A stretch of 64,000 nt of DNA from assembly GCF_004342265.1 (NCBI RefSeq), contig NZ_SMCS01000003.1:434001-498000 (forward strand). The letters are read 5' to 3'. The number at the start of each line of letters is the position of its first letter. Positions within the stretch are counted from its first letter, which is position 1. Below are positions 1 to 8,893 of the stretch, piece after piece. Origin of the DNA: Luteibacter rhizovicinus (lineage in GTDB: Bacteria > Pseudomonadota > Gammaproteobacteria > Xanthomonadales > Rhodanobacteraceae). The notes under the pieces are model-generated. The model did not search any database and was not told the DNA's origin. It saw nothing but the letters and a program-made list of their open reading frames with translations. Both the position numbers and the translations under genes were made by a program.

Positions 1-3000
1 GTGTGACGAACCACGATGGCGTCCAGTTCACGCGTATCGACGTCGCGGGCTTCGAACCAGAATTCGAGTTCGGCGCGATAGCGCATCGGGTCGTCGAGAG
101 ACGCCAGCGTCACGGCACCGCCATCGGGCAAGGCCAGCGGTGTCGTCAGCAACGCGAACAGCCACTCATAAAGCGGTTCGATGAAAGCCGTCCAGACGCG
201 TCGCTCGCAACGGCGCGCCACCGCATCGCGCAGGCCAGCGGGATCGGCGGCGACATGGGCGAAGCCTTCTTCCGCGATCCATTCCAGCAGGTCATGCAGG
301 AAGGTGCCCGGCTCGGCACCCCGAGGGAATGCATGGATACCCTGGCTTTCCCTTGCCGGCTCGACAAGTTCGCTCACGTACTCGGCGACGATATCTTCCT
401 CGGGCGTATCCGGCGCCGGATAGTCGGCAACCGGCTCGTCCCCGTGGCGCAACGCGCTGTAGCTTGCGATCCACCAGCGCGGGGGCGGCGGAAGCGTACT
501 TACACGCGCGGGGCCCGGCACCGGAAGCGCGGTACGCGGCGAGAATGCACGATCGTCCGGCGCGGGCATGTAAGTCACGGCGATGGAGGGCTCACCCGAG
601 GCAAGCGCCGTTAGCAAACCGGCGATCTGCCCGTTGTCGATTTCCGCGCCCCCCGTCAGCAGGTGGCCGAATGCACTCTTGTGCAATTGCGGCTTGTTCG
701 CCCGTTGCGCGCAGACCGGCGCGATGCCGAGCCAGCACGCATGACGCGCACGCGTAAGTGCGACGTACAGGAGTCGAAGATCTTCCTGCAGCGCCGCGCG
801 CTCCGCTGCCTCCTTGGCGTGCGCGACACCATCCCCGGCGTCGCTGGCGGAAGCACCGAGCAGTTCGATACGCGTACCGGCTTCCGCATCGTGATAACGG
901 TAACCGCCACCCGACGACCTGCCGAACGCACAAACGAAGGGAAGGAAAACCAGTGGGTACTCGAGTCCTTTGGATTTGTGCACGGTGACGACCTTCACCA
1001 GATCGGCATCGCTTTCCAGACGCACAATGGTTTCGTCGCCCGTCGCAGCCCGTGCGTCCGAAAGCGCCTCGCCCAGATAGCGAATAAGCGCGAGCTCACC
1101 GTCGAGCGTCGAGGCCGCCTGCTGCAACAATTCAGCCAGATGCAGCAGATTGGTCAACGCACGCTCGCCGCCGTCGCTGGCGAGCAACCGCGACGGCAGG
1201 TCGAAAATGTGCAGCAGCCGATGCAGCATGGCCAGCACGCCGCGCTGCTGCCATGTATCGCGCAGTTCGAGAAATTCGCGACCGCGACGTTCCCAATGCC
1301 GTTCGTCCGCGTTGAGCCGCGCCAGCTCACCCAGACCCAACGCCAGCGTCCGGGTAGCGAGCGCCGCACGCATATGGCGATCGGACGCCGGTTCGGCGCA
1401 GGCGCGCAACCAGAACAGCACGTCGCGGGCTTCCTGACTGTCGAGCACCGAATCGCGATCCGACAGGAATACGCTGCGGACACGGCGTGCGGATAGCGCA
1501 CTGCGAATCTCCGCAGCTTCGACATGACTGCGAACGAGTACGGCGATATCGCGCGGGAGCAACGGCGTCAGCACGCCGGACGCATCGACGAAGCCTCCCT
1601 GCCCTTCATCGGCGGCGGTGAGCAGCCGCACGATCTCGCTCGCGCATGCTTCGGCCATCTGTGCGCGATAGTCGCGCACGCCGACCGGCGCCTCGTCGTC
1701 GAGCAGCCAGAGAGTCAGCGCTTTCTGCTCCGTGCCGTGAACGACGAAGCGCTCGTCGCGCCCCTTCGCCTGGACGGAAGCGAACGGCAGGCCCCGATCG
1801 TCGAAATGGAACGCGCCGGTCGCATGCCGTTCGCCATGCGCGAATACCGCATTGACCGCGGCTACCATGGCATGCGTCGAGCGATGATTCGTATCGAGCC
1901 CGTAGCGCGGCGACATGGCTTCGTCGCGCGCTCCCAGGTAAGTATGGATATCCGCGCCGCGAAAAGCGTAGATCGCCTGCTTCGGGTCGCCGATAAGCAG
2001 CAACGCCGTGCCGGCTCCGGTCGATTCGTGCATGTAGATGGCGCGGAAAATCCGGTATTGCAGCGGATCGGTGTCCTGGAACTCATCGATCAGCGCCAGC
2101 AGATACTGCTCGCGAATCGTGCCGGCCAGTTCCGGCCCGGCGGGTCCGGCAAGTGCGCGATCCAGCCGCAACAGAAGATCGTCGAAACCCATCTGCGCGC
2201 GGCGACGCTTCTGGGCCTCGAAGCGTTCGCGCACCCGGTCGAGCGCATCGGCCAGCACGGCATGCCGGATTTCGGGACGTGCCGCGCGGCCTTCGGCCCA
2301 ATGCTCCAGCGCGGCGAACACGGGATGCTCGGGCCGTACGGCTTTCTTGCCCGTGGCCTTCGCAAGTCGCGATACCGAGAAGCGTGCGGGGTCCACACCG
2401 GCCATATCGCCGGTCGCGGCCCAATGCCGCATCGCCACCAGTTCGGCTGCCACACGGTCGGGCTTGTACCAACCGTTATGCAGCGTCTTATTGCGGACCG
2501 CCTCTGTAAGCAACGCCTCGATACGTGCAGCATCGGCCAACCAGGATGCCCGTGCGTCCGATGCGCGCGCCTCGTCCTCTTGCCGCCAGCGAGCGCGATC
2601 GGCGAACAATGCCTGCAGATCGTCCGCCGCGGGTAGCGGCTCGCCGTTGACAAGCAGGGTCGCCTCGCCACGCGAGAGCAGCGGCCGAAGCGACCGCAGC
2701 AAGGCGTCGGGCGACGACCATTCGGAAAGTACGGCTTCCACTTCGGCGTCGGCTAACGGGTAGAAGGTCTGGCGCCAGTAATCGCGAACGCACTCGGCGA
2801 GCAATTCGCCATCTTCCGGTTCCAGCGTCTGCGCGAAAGGGTGACCGCTGCCAAACGCATGCTGGGTAAGCATGCGCTGGGACCATCCGTGAATGGTGAA
2901 GATGGCGGCTTCGTCCATCCACTGCGCTGCCAGCTCGAGCTGTCGTGCACATCCCGCGTGCTGTTCCGAGGGATATGCCGCCATCAGATCGACAAGAAAT

Positions 3001-3269
3001 TCATCCGGTTTTGCGCGCCCGCGAAACGCACGCGCCGCATGAACCAGCCGTGCGCGGATACGTTCGCGCAATTCCTGCGTGGCGGCTTCCGTAAACGTGA
3101 CGACAAGAATGCGCGGCGGCAGCAGCGGCTCGCGCAGTCCGTGACCGAGTACGGCGCGCACGTAGAGTGCCGCGATCGTCCAGGTCTTGCCCGTGCCGGC
3201 GCTGGCCTCGATGAGCCGGACGCCCGCAAGCGGAAGCTCCAGCGGACGCAGGATTTCCATGGCGCTCAT
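1..3269 (-). CDS. recB: Exodeoxyribonuclease V (RecBCD) subunit beta, 3' end cut by window edge
   Basis: This is the helicase-nuclease subunit of RecBCD, which processes double-strand breaks and loads RecA. The minus-strand frame opens with ATG at 3269 and stays open to the window edge, giving about 1089 codons of the roughly 1200 usual for the family. Visible SF1 helicase motifs are Walker A ASAGTGKT (residues 22-29), FTEAATQELRERI, the DExx-type ALIDEFQDTDPLQ, GDPKQAIYAFRGAD, VHKSKGLEYPL and LYVALTRARH. The start of the C-terminal nuclease domain is present (GTFLHDLLEW). The catalytic Asp/Asp/Lys cluster should lie beyond position 1 and cannot be checked. The start ATG overlaps the recC stop (ATGA), so translation is coupled to recC. 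recD would be expected just outside the window. Confidence 0.95.
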   Translation of the reverse strand, partial: MSAMEILRPLELPLAGVRLIEASAGTGKTWTIAALYVRAVLGHGLREPLLPPRILVVTFTEAATQELRERIRARLVHAARAFRGRAKPDEFLVDLMAAYPSEQHAGCARQLELAAQWMDEAAIFTIHGWSQRMLTQHAFGSGHPFAQTLEPEDGELLAECVRDYWRQTFYPLADAEVEAVLSEWSSPDALLRSLRPLLSRGEATLLVNGEPLPAADDLQALFADRARWRQEDEARASDARASWLADAARIEALLTEAVRNKTLHNGWYKPDRVAAELVAMRHWAATGDMAGVDPARFSVSRLAKATGKKAVRPEHPVFAALEHWAEGRAARPEIRHAVLADALDRVRERFEAQKRRRAQMGFDDLLLRLDRALAGPAGPELAGTIREQYLLALIDEFQDTDPLQYRIFRAIYMHESTGAGTALLLIGDPKQAIYAFRGADIHTYLGARDEAMSPRYGLDTNHRSTHAMVAAVNAVFAHGERHATGAFHFDDRGLPFASVQAKGRDERFVVHGTEQKALTLWLLDDEAPVGVRDYRAQMAEACASEIVRLLTAADEGQGGFVDASGVLTPLLPRDIAVLVRSHVEAAEIRSALSARRVRSVFLSDRDSVLDSQEARDVLFWLRACAEPASDRHMRAALATRTLALGLGELARLNADERHWERRGREFLELRDTWQQRGVLAMLHRLLHIFDLPSRLLASDGGERALTNLLHLAELLQQAASTLDGELALIRYLGEALSDARAATGDETIVRLESDADLVKVVTVHKSKGLEYPLVFLPFVCAFGRSSGGGYRYHDAEAGTRIELLGASASDAGDGVAHAKEAAERAALQEDLRLLYVALTRARHACWLGIAPVCAQRANKPQLHKSAFGHLLTGGAEIDNGQIAGLLTALASGEPSIAVTYMPAPDDRAFSPRTALPVPGPARVSTLPPPPRWWIASYSALRHGDEPVADYPAPDTPEEDIVAEYVSELVEPARESQGIHAFPRGAEPGTFLHDLLEWIAEEGFAHVAADPAGLRDAVARRCERRVWTAFIEPLYEWLFALLTTPLALPDGGAVTLASLDDPMRYRAELEFWFEARDVDTRELDAIVVRH

Positions 3270-6200
3270 GCGCCGCCCTCCACGCGCGCGATGTCGAACA
3301 CATCGCGATACGGTGCCAGCCAGCGCGAAAGACCGGCGCGATCCAGCGACGTGAAATCCGGATAGCTGCGAATGAGATAGGGGTCGTCATCCACTTCGCC
3401 GCGGCGCCAGTCGCTGGACGATTCATACGTCGCACGTGCCGCGTCGCGACCACTCTGCGGATCGTCCGGCCGTTCCGCCGCCACCCAGGCCAGCGCCGTC
3501 TTCGCGGCAACCGGCAACGGCCCACGCATGCCTTCGCGCCATGCCGCGATCAATGTCTGGAGCATCGCGCGCGCCATGTCCGTGTCGACCGGATCGAGAA
3601 CGACGGTAGCGTCGGGTCCGATAAAGCGCGTCTGCAAGGCCATGCCTGCCGCTTGCGCAACGAGATGGTCGACCCAAGGCGCCAGCAGCCGATGCCACTT
3701 CGGCTTGCCCTCCGTATCGAGTACCGACGAGGGCGAAAGAATGAACGATGCAAGCTCGTTCGCCGCGCTGGAACGCAGATCGGCCAGCCAGTCCTCGATG
3801 ACGACATCCCCGACTACGACGCGAAGCTCACGCTTGCCGGCGTCGTTCGGCCATGCGCGGCAAGCCGTCAGATATCGCGCGTGCACCGCCGTGGCTGTCG
3901 CCTCGATATCGCGCAGTACCGGTGTCGCGAATCCGGCGAGCGGCAACACACCTTGCCGGCGCAGCGCCGTCGCGGCATCGGCGATGGCCGCTTCCGCTGT
4001 TGCTGCATCGCCACGCAATGCGGCGCGCAGCAACGTGTCCGCCATGGTGTGCCGGTCGAGGCCGTTGGCGACGAATGGCTCGATATCGTCGTTACCGACA
4101 TCGTCCAGATCGAAGCGAACGCCCAGACGCAGATTGAAGAATTCGCGTACGGGATGGCGGAGGAATCGCCGCAGCACCCCTAACGACACCGGCCCTTCGA
4201 CAACCAGCGGCGGCAACGCATCGACGGATGCGACCGCGGCCGCTTCGTGCGCCTGTCGCCATTCGCGCGCATAAGTGAACAGGCGGGCATCGCCGCCAAC
4301 GAAATAGTCGCGACTGAAGGGCTGCAGCGGATGAACCACCGTGAGCTGGGCCAGCACGTCGTCGGACGCCGCACCACGCCAGCCCGCCGCGAGATAGTCG
4401 CGCAGCTGCCCGAGCAGCACCGAGGGCGCGCGTTCGGAATTGTCCCGCGCGCTTCGCCCCACCCAGCCGATGTGCAGCGCGTCGCGGGCGGAAAGCAACG
4501 CTTCGAGGAAAAGATAGCGGTCGTCCTCGCGACGCGACCGGTCGCCGGGACGCCATGCACCCGCCCGCGACATCAGGTCGAAATCCATGGGTGGACGGGC
4601 ACGCGGATAGTCCCCGTCGTTCATCCCCAGCAGGCATACGACACGAAACGGAATCGCACGCATCGGCATCAGCGTGCCGAAACTCACGGCGCCGGCGAGA
4701 AAACGCTGCGATAGCGACCCCTGGTCGAACAGGGTCAGCCATGCTTCGCGGACCACGGCCAGCGGAAGCGCCTCGACCAGACCGCCGTCCGCGCAGGCGC
4801 GCTGCCATTGTTCCAGCGCATCCTCGAGACGGACGATCCGTGCGGCATCTTCCCGGTCGATACCACTGAAGAAGTCGCCAAGCAGCGCACGCAGACGCAC
4901 GCCCCACTCCTCCGGCGTGGCAGGCGTCGTCATCGCCGCCCAGTGCACGGCGAGACGATCGAGCAGATCGGCCAGCGGGCCGACAAGCGCGGCGTCGAGG
5001 CCACCGACCTCGTCATAGGGTTCGATATCGCCCCAGGCCTCGCCCGAGCCCACGGCATAACCCAGCAACATGCGACGCAAGCCGAAGAGCCAGGTGTTCT
5101 GCGTCACGGCGGGCAGGTCCAGCGAGGAACGCTGCGCCGCATCCAGTCCCCAGCGAATACCGGCGCCTTCGATCCAGCGATGCAGGACAGGCAATGCGGC
5201 GGCGTCCAGATTAAAGCGCGCGCGAACGGCGGCGACATCGATCAGGTCGATCACATCGCTGACGGTGAAGCGCGATTCGGGCATGCCGAGCAACATATCC
5301 AGCGCCATCACCAGCGGCACCGTGCCGCGCGCGGTACGGTCGGCGACGCTGAAGGGAATGAATCGCGGATCGTCGCGATCGATGCGGCCGAATACCGCCT
5401 CGATGTGCGGTCCGTAGGTTTCGATATCCGGCACCATGACGATGACATCGCGCGGCATGATCGGATCGCCACGGCTCGCCGCGTCGGCGAAGCGCGCCAG
5501 CAACTGGTCGTGCAGGATTTCCACTTCTCGCTGCGGACCGTGCGCGACGTGGAAGGCGATCGACGTATCGGAGATAGCCACCACGGGACGCGATGCGTCG
5601 TCGACAGGCAACGGTTCCAGATCGAGCACCGCGCGCTGCACCTGCGCCAGCAGATGTTGTCCCTCCGGTTCGTCGAACAGGTCGATGCGCTGCTCCCACG
5701 CCGTGAACCGCTCGCGATAACCGTCCGCGTGATCGAATTCGTCCAGCAGGCGGATATAGTCGCGCCCCTGCTTCCCCCATGCCGCGAGCAGCGGATGCGC
5801 GTGCAAATGCAGGTCGTCGCCGGAAGGCAGCGCCGGCATCCCCGGTTTCTGCGTCTGACGGCGGCGCTCGGCGCGCAGCAGTTCGCGATCTTCGACGATG
5901 TCCGCCCAGTAATGCCGGCACGGATTCATCACGACCATCAGCACCTGACACCAGCGGGATAGCGCGGACAACGCCTCCAGCGTCTGTCGCGGCAGGGACG
6001 ACATACCGAAAACGACGATGCGTCGCGGGAGCGCGCGCGGACGGCTATCCGCCGTGCTTACCGCATGCAGGAACGCCTGATGTACCGCCGCGCGATGGCT
6101 GTGCGCAGCGTCGGGGCCGACGTCCTCCAGCAGCACGCGCCACAACGCGGCCTGCCAGCGATCGTTCGGCGGCATGGCGAGGCGGCTGCCGCGAGCATCG

Positions 6201-6721
6201 TCGCGAAGTACGTCCTCGCCAGCCGCCCAATCGTCGAGCCAGTCCGCCCGGTAAACCTGGTACTGGTCGTAAAGATCGGCGAGACGTTCGGCCAGTTGGT
6301 AGCGCTTACGCGCATCGTCGTCGCCGCCGAGGAACGCGGCCAGCGGCGCGAACACGGGCTCGTCGAGACGATGCGGCAGCAATCGCATTAACCGCCAGAC
6401 GAGGCGCGACTTGTCGAATGGCGATTCCGGCGGCACGGCGTCGCGGCCCAGGACGGCGCGATAGGCCACCCAGAGGAAACGCCCGGGCAACTGCACGTCC
6501 ACCGCCGCGCTGATACCGAGGCCTCCCGTATCGCGGTCGCGCGCCAGCGCCAGTTTGAACCACTGGGCAATACCGTTGCTCTGGACGAGGACGACCTCGT
6601 TCTCCAGCGGCGCCAGCGGCTCGCGCTGTAGCCAGGCCGCGAGCACGTCGCGCAGTTCCTCCAGGCGATTGCCGTGAAGAACCATGAATCCCGGCGTTAC
6701 CGCCTCGCTGCGCTCGATCAA
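3266..6721 (-). CDS. recC: Exodeoxyribonuclease V subunit gamma
   Basis: RecC is the subunit of RecBCD that recognises Chi and splits the duplex; it has a dead nuclease fold. The 1151-residue product is near the family length (about 1120). Its N-terminal part contains VLHGNRLEELRD and VQSNGIAQWFKLALA, typical of RecC. The frame opens with TTG at 6721, preceded by a GGAG box 7 nt upstream. An ATG at 6685 (MVLHGNRL) aligns better with the E. coli N-terminus but has a poorer ribosome site, so the exact start is open. It is the first gene of a recC-recB pair overlapping by 4 nt. No ptrA-like gene sits between them, unlike in E. coli. Confidence 0.95.
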   Translation of the reverse strand: MIERSEAVTPGFMVLHGNRLEELRDVLAAWLQREPLAPLENEVVLVQSNGIAQWFKLALARDRDTGGLGISAAVDVQLPGRFLWVAYRAVLGRDAVPPESPFDKSRLVWRLMRLLPHRLDEPVFAPLAAFLGGDDDARKRYQLAERLADLYDQYQVYRADWLDDWAAGEDVLRDDARGSRLAMPPNDRWQAALWRVLLEDVGPDAAHSHRAAVHQAFLHAVSTADSRPRALPRRIVVFGMSSLPRQTLEALSALSRWCQVLMVVMNPCRHYWADIVEDRELLRAERRRQTQKPGMPALPSGDDLHLHAHPLLAAWGKQGRDYIRLLDEFDHADGYRERFTAWEQRIDLFDEPEGQHLLAQVQRAVLDLEPLPVDDASRPVVAISDTSIAFHVAHGPQREVEILHDQLLARFADAASRGDPIMPRDVIVMVPDIETYGPHIEAVFGRIDRDDPRFIPFSVADRTARGTVPLVMALDMLLGMPESRFTVSDVIDLIDVAAVRARFNLDAAALPVLHRWIEGAGIRWGLDAAQRSSLDLPAVTQNTWLFGLRRMLLGYAVGSGEAWGDIEPYDEVGGLDAALVGPLADLLDRLAVHWAAMTTPATPEEWGVRLRALLGDFFSGIDREDAARIVRLEDALEQWQRACADGGLVEALPLAVVREAWLTLFDQGSLSQRFLAGAVSFGTLMPMRAIPFRVVCLLGMNDGDYPRARPPMDFDLMSRAGAWRPGDRSRREDDRYLFLEALLSARDALHIGWVGRSARDNSERAPSVLLGQLRDYLAAGWRGAASDDVLAQLTVVHPLQPFSRDYFVGGDARLFTYAREWRQAHEAAAVASVDALPPLVVEGPVSLGVLRRFLRHPVREFFNLRLGVRFDLDDVGNDDIEPFVANGLDRHTMADTLLRAALRGDAATAEAAIADAATALRRQGVLPLAGFATPVLRDIEATATAVHARYLTACRAWPNDAGKRELRVVVGDVVIEDWLADLRSSAANELASFILSPSSVLDTEGKPKWHRLLAPWVDHLVAQAAGMALQTRFIGPDATVVLDPVDTDMARAMLQTLIAAWREGMRGPLPVAAKTALAWVAAERPDDPQSGRDAARATYESSSDWRRGEVDDDPYLIRSYPDFTSLDRAGLSRWLAPYRDVFDIARVEGGA

Positions 6722-6788
6722 GTCCAGGCTCCGTATGACCTCGTGGCCCGCCCATGGTCGCCCCGGACGGTCTTGGATTCCGCGATCG

Positions 6789-7208
6789 TCAGAACGGCTT
6801 GGCGATCACCAGGAAGATGATCGCCAGCAGCAGGAACACCGGAAGTTCGTTGAGGATGCGCAGCGTGCGCACGACGGGCAAGGCACCGCCGGCGGCATAC
6901 CGCTTCAACATGCGTCCCGACAGGATGTAGGAAATGAACAGGATGACCACGAGGGTCAGTTTCGCGTGCAACCAGCCACCGCCAATGCCGAAATACAGCC
7001 GGAGCGTCAGGCCGAAGATCAGCGCGAAGCCGAACATGATGTGCCCGAAGCGATACAACCGGCGCCCCATCAGATCCAGCCGTGCACGCACCGCCGGTTC
7101 GTCGCCCGCTTCAGCCAGGTTGATCAGGATGCGCGGCAGATAGAAAGCCGCCGCCATCCAGGCCATGACGAAGAGGATGTGCAGGGACTTGATCCACTGA
7201 TAGGCCAC
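6789..7208 (-). CDS. HemJ/CopD-like membrane protein (UPF0093-type)
   Basis: This 139-residue polytopic protein begins with a hydrophobic helix containing SLHILFVMAWMAAAFYLPR. That matches the HemJ family, which oxidises protoporphyrinogen IX in many bacteria lacking HemG/HemY; some databases label it CopD-like. Four membrane segments are apparent (about residues 8-28, 55-75, 80-100 and 118-138). The conserved early His (H10) and the RLYRFGHIMFG segment are present. The GTG start at 7208 is supported by GGAG 6 nt upstream. Function as a protoporphyrinogen oxidase is inferred from the family only. Confidence 0.8.
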   Translation of the reverse strand: MAYQWIKSLHILFVMAWMAAAFYLPRILINLAEAGDEPAVRARLDLMGRRLYRFGHIMFGFALIFGLTLRLYFGIGGGWLHAKLTLVVILFISYILSGRMLKRYAAGGALPVVRTLRILNELPVFLLLAIIFLVIAKPF

Positions 7209-7310
7209 GGCGCGCTCCGACGAATAAAACCGAAGTGTACCGCCCCGGCCGGGGGCCCTGGGGCAACACCCCGAAACGCTTGCCTCATCCTGCAGGAGCG
7301 CCCCACCGTG

Positions 7311-7475
7311 TCAGGCTTTCTTGAGGAACTCGGTCTTCAGCACCAGTACGCTCTTGCCCTCGCGAACCTCGACGGCCGCCTTGTCGTCGGTGAGGTGGAT
7401 ACCCCTGAACAGCTTGCCGCGCTTGAGCGTCAACGAGGCGCCCTTGACCTTCAGATCCTTGATCACGGTGACCGA
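7311..7475 (-). pseudogene. 5'-truncated phnA/yjdM remnant
   Basis: The frame ending with TGA at 7311 encodes SVTVIKDLKVKGAS...LKTEFLKKA. This is the C-terminal half of PhnA/YjdM proteins, small zinc-ribbon proteins historically named from the phosphonate locus. The N-terminal zinc ribbon is missing. Immediately upstream, at 7481, lies the stop codon of an unrelated secreted-protein gene, and no start codon or ribosome site precedes the homology. The simplest reading is that the 5' half was removed when the neighbouring paralogue pair arrived. The fragment is unlikely to be translated. Confidence 0.7.
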
Positions 7476-7480
7476 ACGGA

Positions 7481-7999
7481 CTAGCTGCCAGGAACGAAAA
7501 CGTCGACGTACGGCGCTTCACCAGGCCGCTTGAGATAGTGCATTTCCAGACGGACCTGCGAAGGATCGTGGAAAAAACCGGGCTTCAGTTCGACGACGAA
7601 TTCGCTGGAAAGATTGAAGCGGGGAGCAAATCCGGCAAAGTTGTAGCTGAAGCTACCCTCCGCCCCATCGGAAATCGAGCGCACGGGCTGGGTCGGATCC
7701 TCGTCGGTGAACGGATCGAAGCCCCACGAATAGAGGGCAGGTGGACTGATGAACAGCGTCCACGACGCTACACGGACCGCTTTGTCGCCGATACTGTAGA
7801 CAAGCAGACCGTCATCCGACAGTCCGAGCCCTTCTAACGATTCGGGACTGTGTGTCGACATGCCCGAAAGCTGGTAACGAATCCGGTATGGCGCCACGGA
7901 AACCACCTCTTCCGTGTACGTCGAGTATTCGCTGAATGCCTCCTCGGCGGAAGCTGAAAACGAAAAAGCGGCAATCGTGGCTACGGCAAGCATCTTCAT
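7481..7999 (-). CDS. Secreted protein of unknown function, downstream paralogue
   Basis: This 172-residue protein starts at ATG 7999 and has a signal peptide (MKMLAVATIAAFSFSASA). The mature part shares with its upstream neighbour the segments YTEEVVSVAPYRIRYQLSG, SWGFDPF.DEDPTQPVRS and LSSEFVVELKPGFFHDPS.VRL, so the two are tandem duplicates. I do not recognise the family. The chosen start makes ATGA with the stop of the upstream copy (7996-7998), whereas a longer frame from 8014 has no such support. The C-terminus abuts the phnA relic. No transmembrane helix is seen beyond the signal, so periplasmic or exported location is inferred. Confidence 0.8.
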   Translation of the reverse strand: MKMLAVATIAAFSFSASAEEAFSEYSTYTEEVVSVAPYRIRYQLSGMSTHSPESLEGLGLSDDGLLVYSIGDKAVRVASWTLFISPPALYSWGFDPFTDEDPTQPVRSISDGAEGSFSYNFAGFAPRFNLSSEFVVELKPGFFHDPSQVRLEMHYLKRPGEAPYVDVFVPGS

Positions 8000-8559
8000 A
8001 GCCGCGGCTCCCATCCCGAAAAAACCGATTGAGTGCCGTCCGCGCGAAGAAAGACATCGATGTATGGTGCGTTCGGATCGGCCAGATAGACCATTTGCAA
8101 ACGAACGAGCGAGGGATCGTGGAAGAAGCCAGGCTTCAGCTCTACGACGAATTCGCTTGAGAGGCGAAGGCTGGGGACTTCACCATGCATTTCGATATCG
8201 AAGCCTCCGCCGGCAACACTCGAAACCGAACGGATCGGATGGGTGGGATCGGCGTCGACGGCTGGGTCGAAACCCCATGCATAGGATGCCGGACCCGCGA
8301 CGACGAGCGCCCGCGAATGCAGCATGATTTCCTTGCCCGCCACGGCATAAACCACCGTGCCATCCCCCGAAAGCCCAAGCCGCCCCAGGTCGTCCGGCCC
8401 GTGGGGCGTCTGGCCGGCAAGACGATAACGAACACGGAAAGGAGCGACGGAAAGCACTTCTTCCGTATAGCTAGTGCCAGTACTGAACGACGTGGCGCCG
8501 ACGACAGGCGCATCGAACGCGGCGAATGCCGCCATGGTCGTTGCAAAAAGTAACTTCAT
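7996..8559 (-). CDS. Secreted protein of unknown function, upstream paralogue
   Basis: This 187-residue protein starts at ATG 8559 with a GGAAG ribosome site 6 nt upstream. The N-terminus (MKLLFATTMAAFAAFDAP) looks like a signal peptide. The mature region repeats the motifs of the next gene: YTEEVLSVAPFRVRYRLAG, AWGFDPAVDADPTHPIRS and LSSEFVVELKPGFFHDPSLVRL. The invariant Phe-His-Asp of PGFFHDPS and the shared Trp-Gly-Phe-Asp-Pro are the best candidates for functional residues. The two genes overlap by 4 nt and probably act together. No family assignment is possible from sequence reading alone. Confidence 0.8.
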   Translation of the reverse strand: MKLLFATTMAAFAAFDAPVVGATSFSTGTSYTEEVLSVAPFRVRYRLAGQTPHGPDDLGRLGLSGDGTVVYAVAGKEIMLHSRALVVAGPASYAWGFDPAVDADPTHPIRSVSSVAGGGFDIEMHGEVPSLRLSSEFVVELKPGFFHDPSLVRLQMVYLADPNAPYIDVFLRADGTQSVFSGWEPRL

Positions 8560-8675
8560 GCGTGACTTCCGTTTGCCGAGGAGGCACGCATCGTGCCCGC
8601 ATGGCGGATACGCGACGACGGAAAGCGTCACATTCCTCGCATGAACAACCCGGACGTCTCAGAGACCACAAACGA

Positions 8676-8703
8676 AAAGAGGAACCATCGCTGGCTCCTC
8701 TTT
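8676..8703 (-). terminator. Rho-independent terminator after tRNA-Val
   Basis: The stem AAAGAGGA/TCCTCTTT is followed on the minus strand by TTTTCG, 40 nt past the tRNA 3' end. It also separates the tRNA from the paralogue pair. Confidence 0.75.
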
Positions 8704-8742
8704 GCTGGTCTTTCTGGCTTCTTCCCACTTTCCTGCAGAAAG

Positions 8743-8817
8743 TGGTGGGCGGTACAAGGATCGAACTTGTGACCCCTACCATGTCAAGGTAGTGCTCTAC
8801 CGCTGAGCTAACCGCCC
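8743..8817 (-). tRNA. tRNA-Val(GAC)
   Basis: Read on the minus strand this 75-nt gene has acceptor stem GGGCGGT/ACCGCCC, a D arm with AGCTCAGCGGTAGAGC, anticodon stem CTACC/GGTAG around loop TTGACAT (anticodon GAC, valine), T arm with GTTCGATCC, and an encoded CCA end. Confidence 0.95.
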
Positions 8818-8893
8818 GGAAGAGCTGCGCAGTTTACCGGCCGTCCAGGGCCTTCGCAAGAGGTCCGCCGGATTTTTTTCCCGGCAAAACCGG

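Noticed and set aside
4808-5962. A 384-codon plus-strand frame opposite recC
   Set aside because: It has no motifs and a low-complexity His/Arg composition; the minus strand holds well-supported recC.
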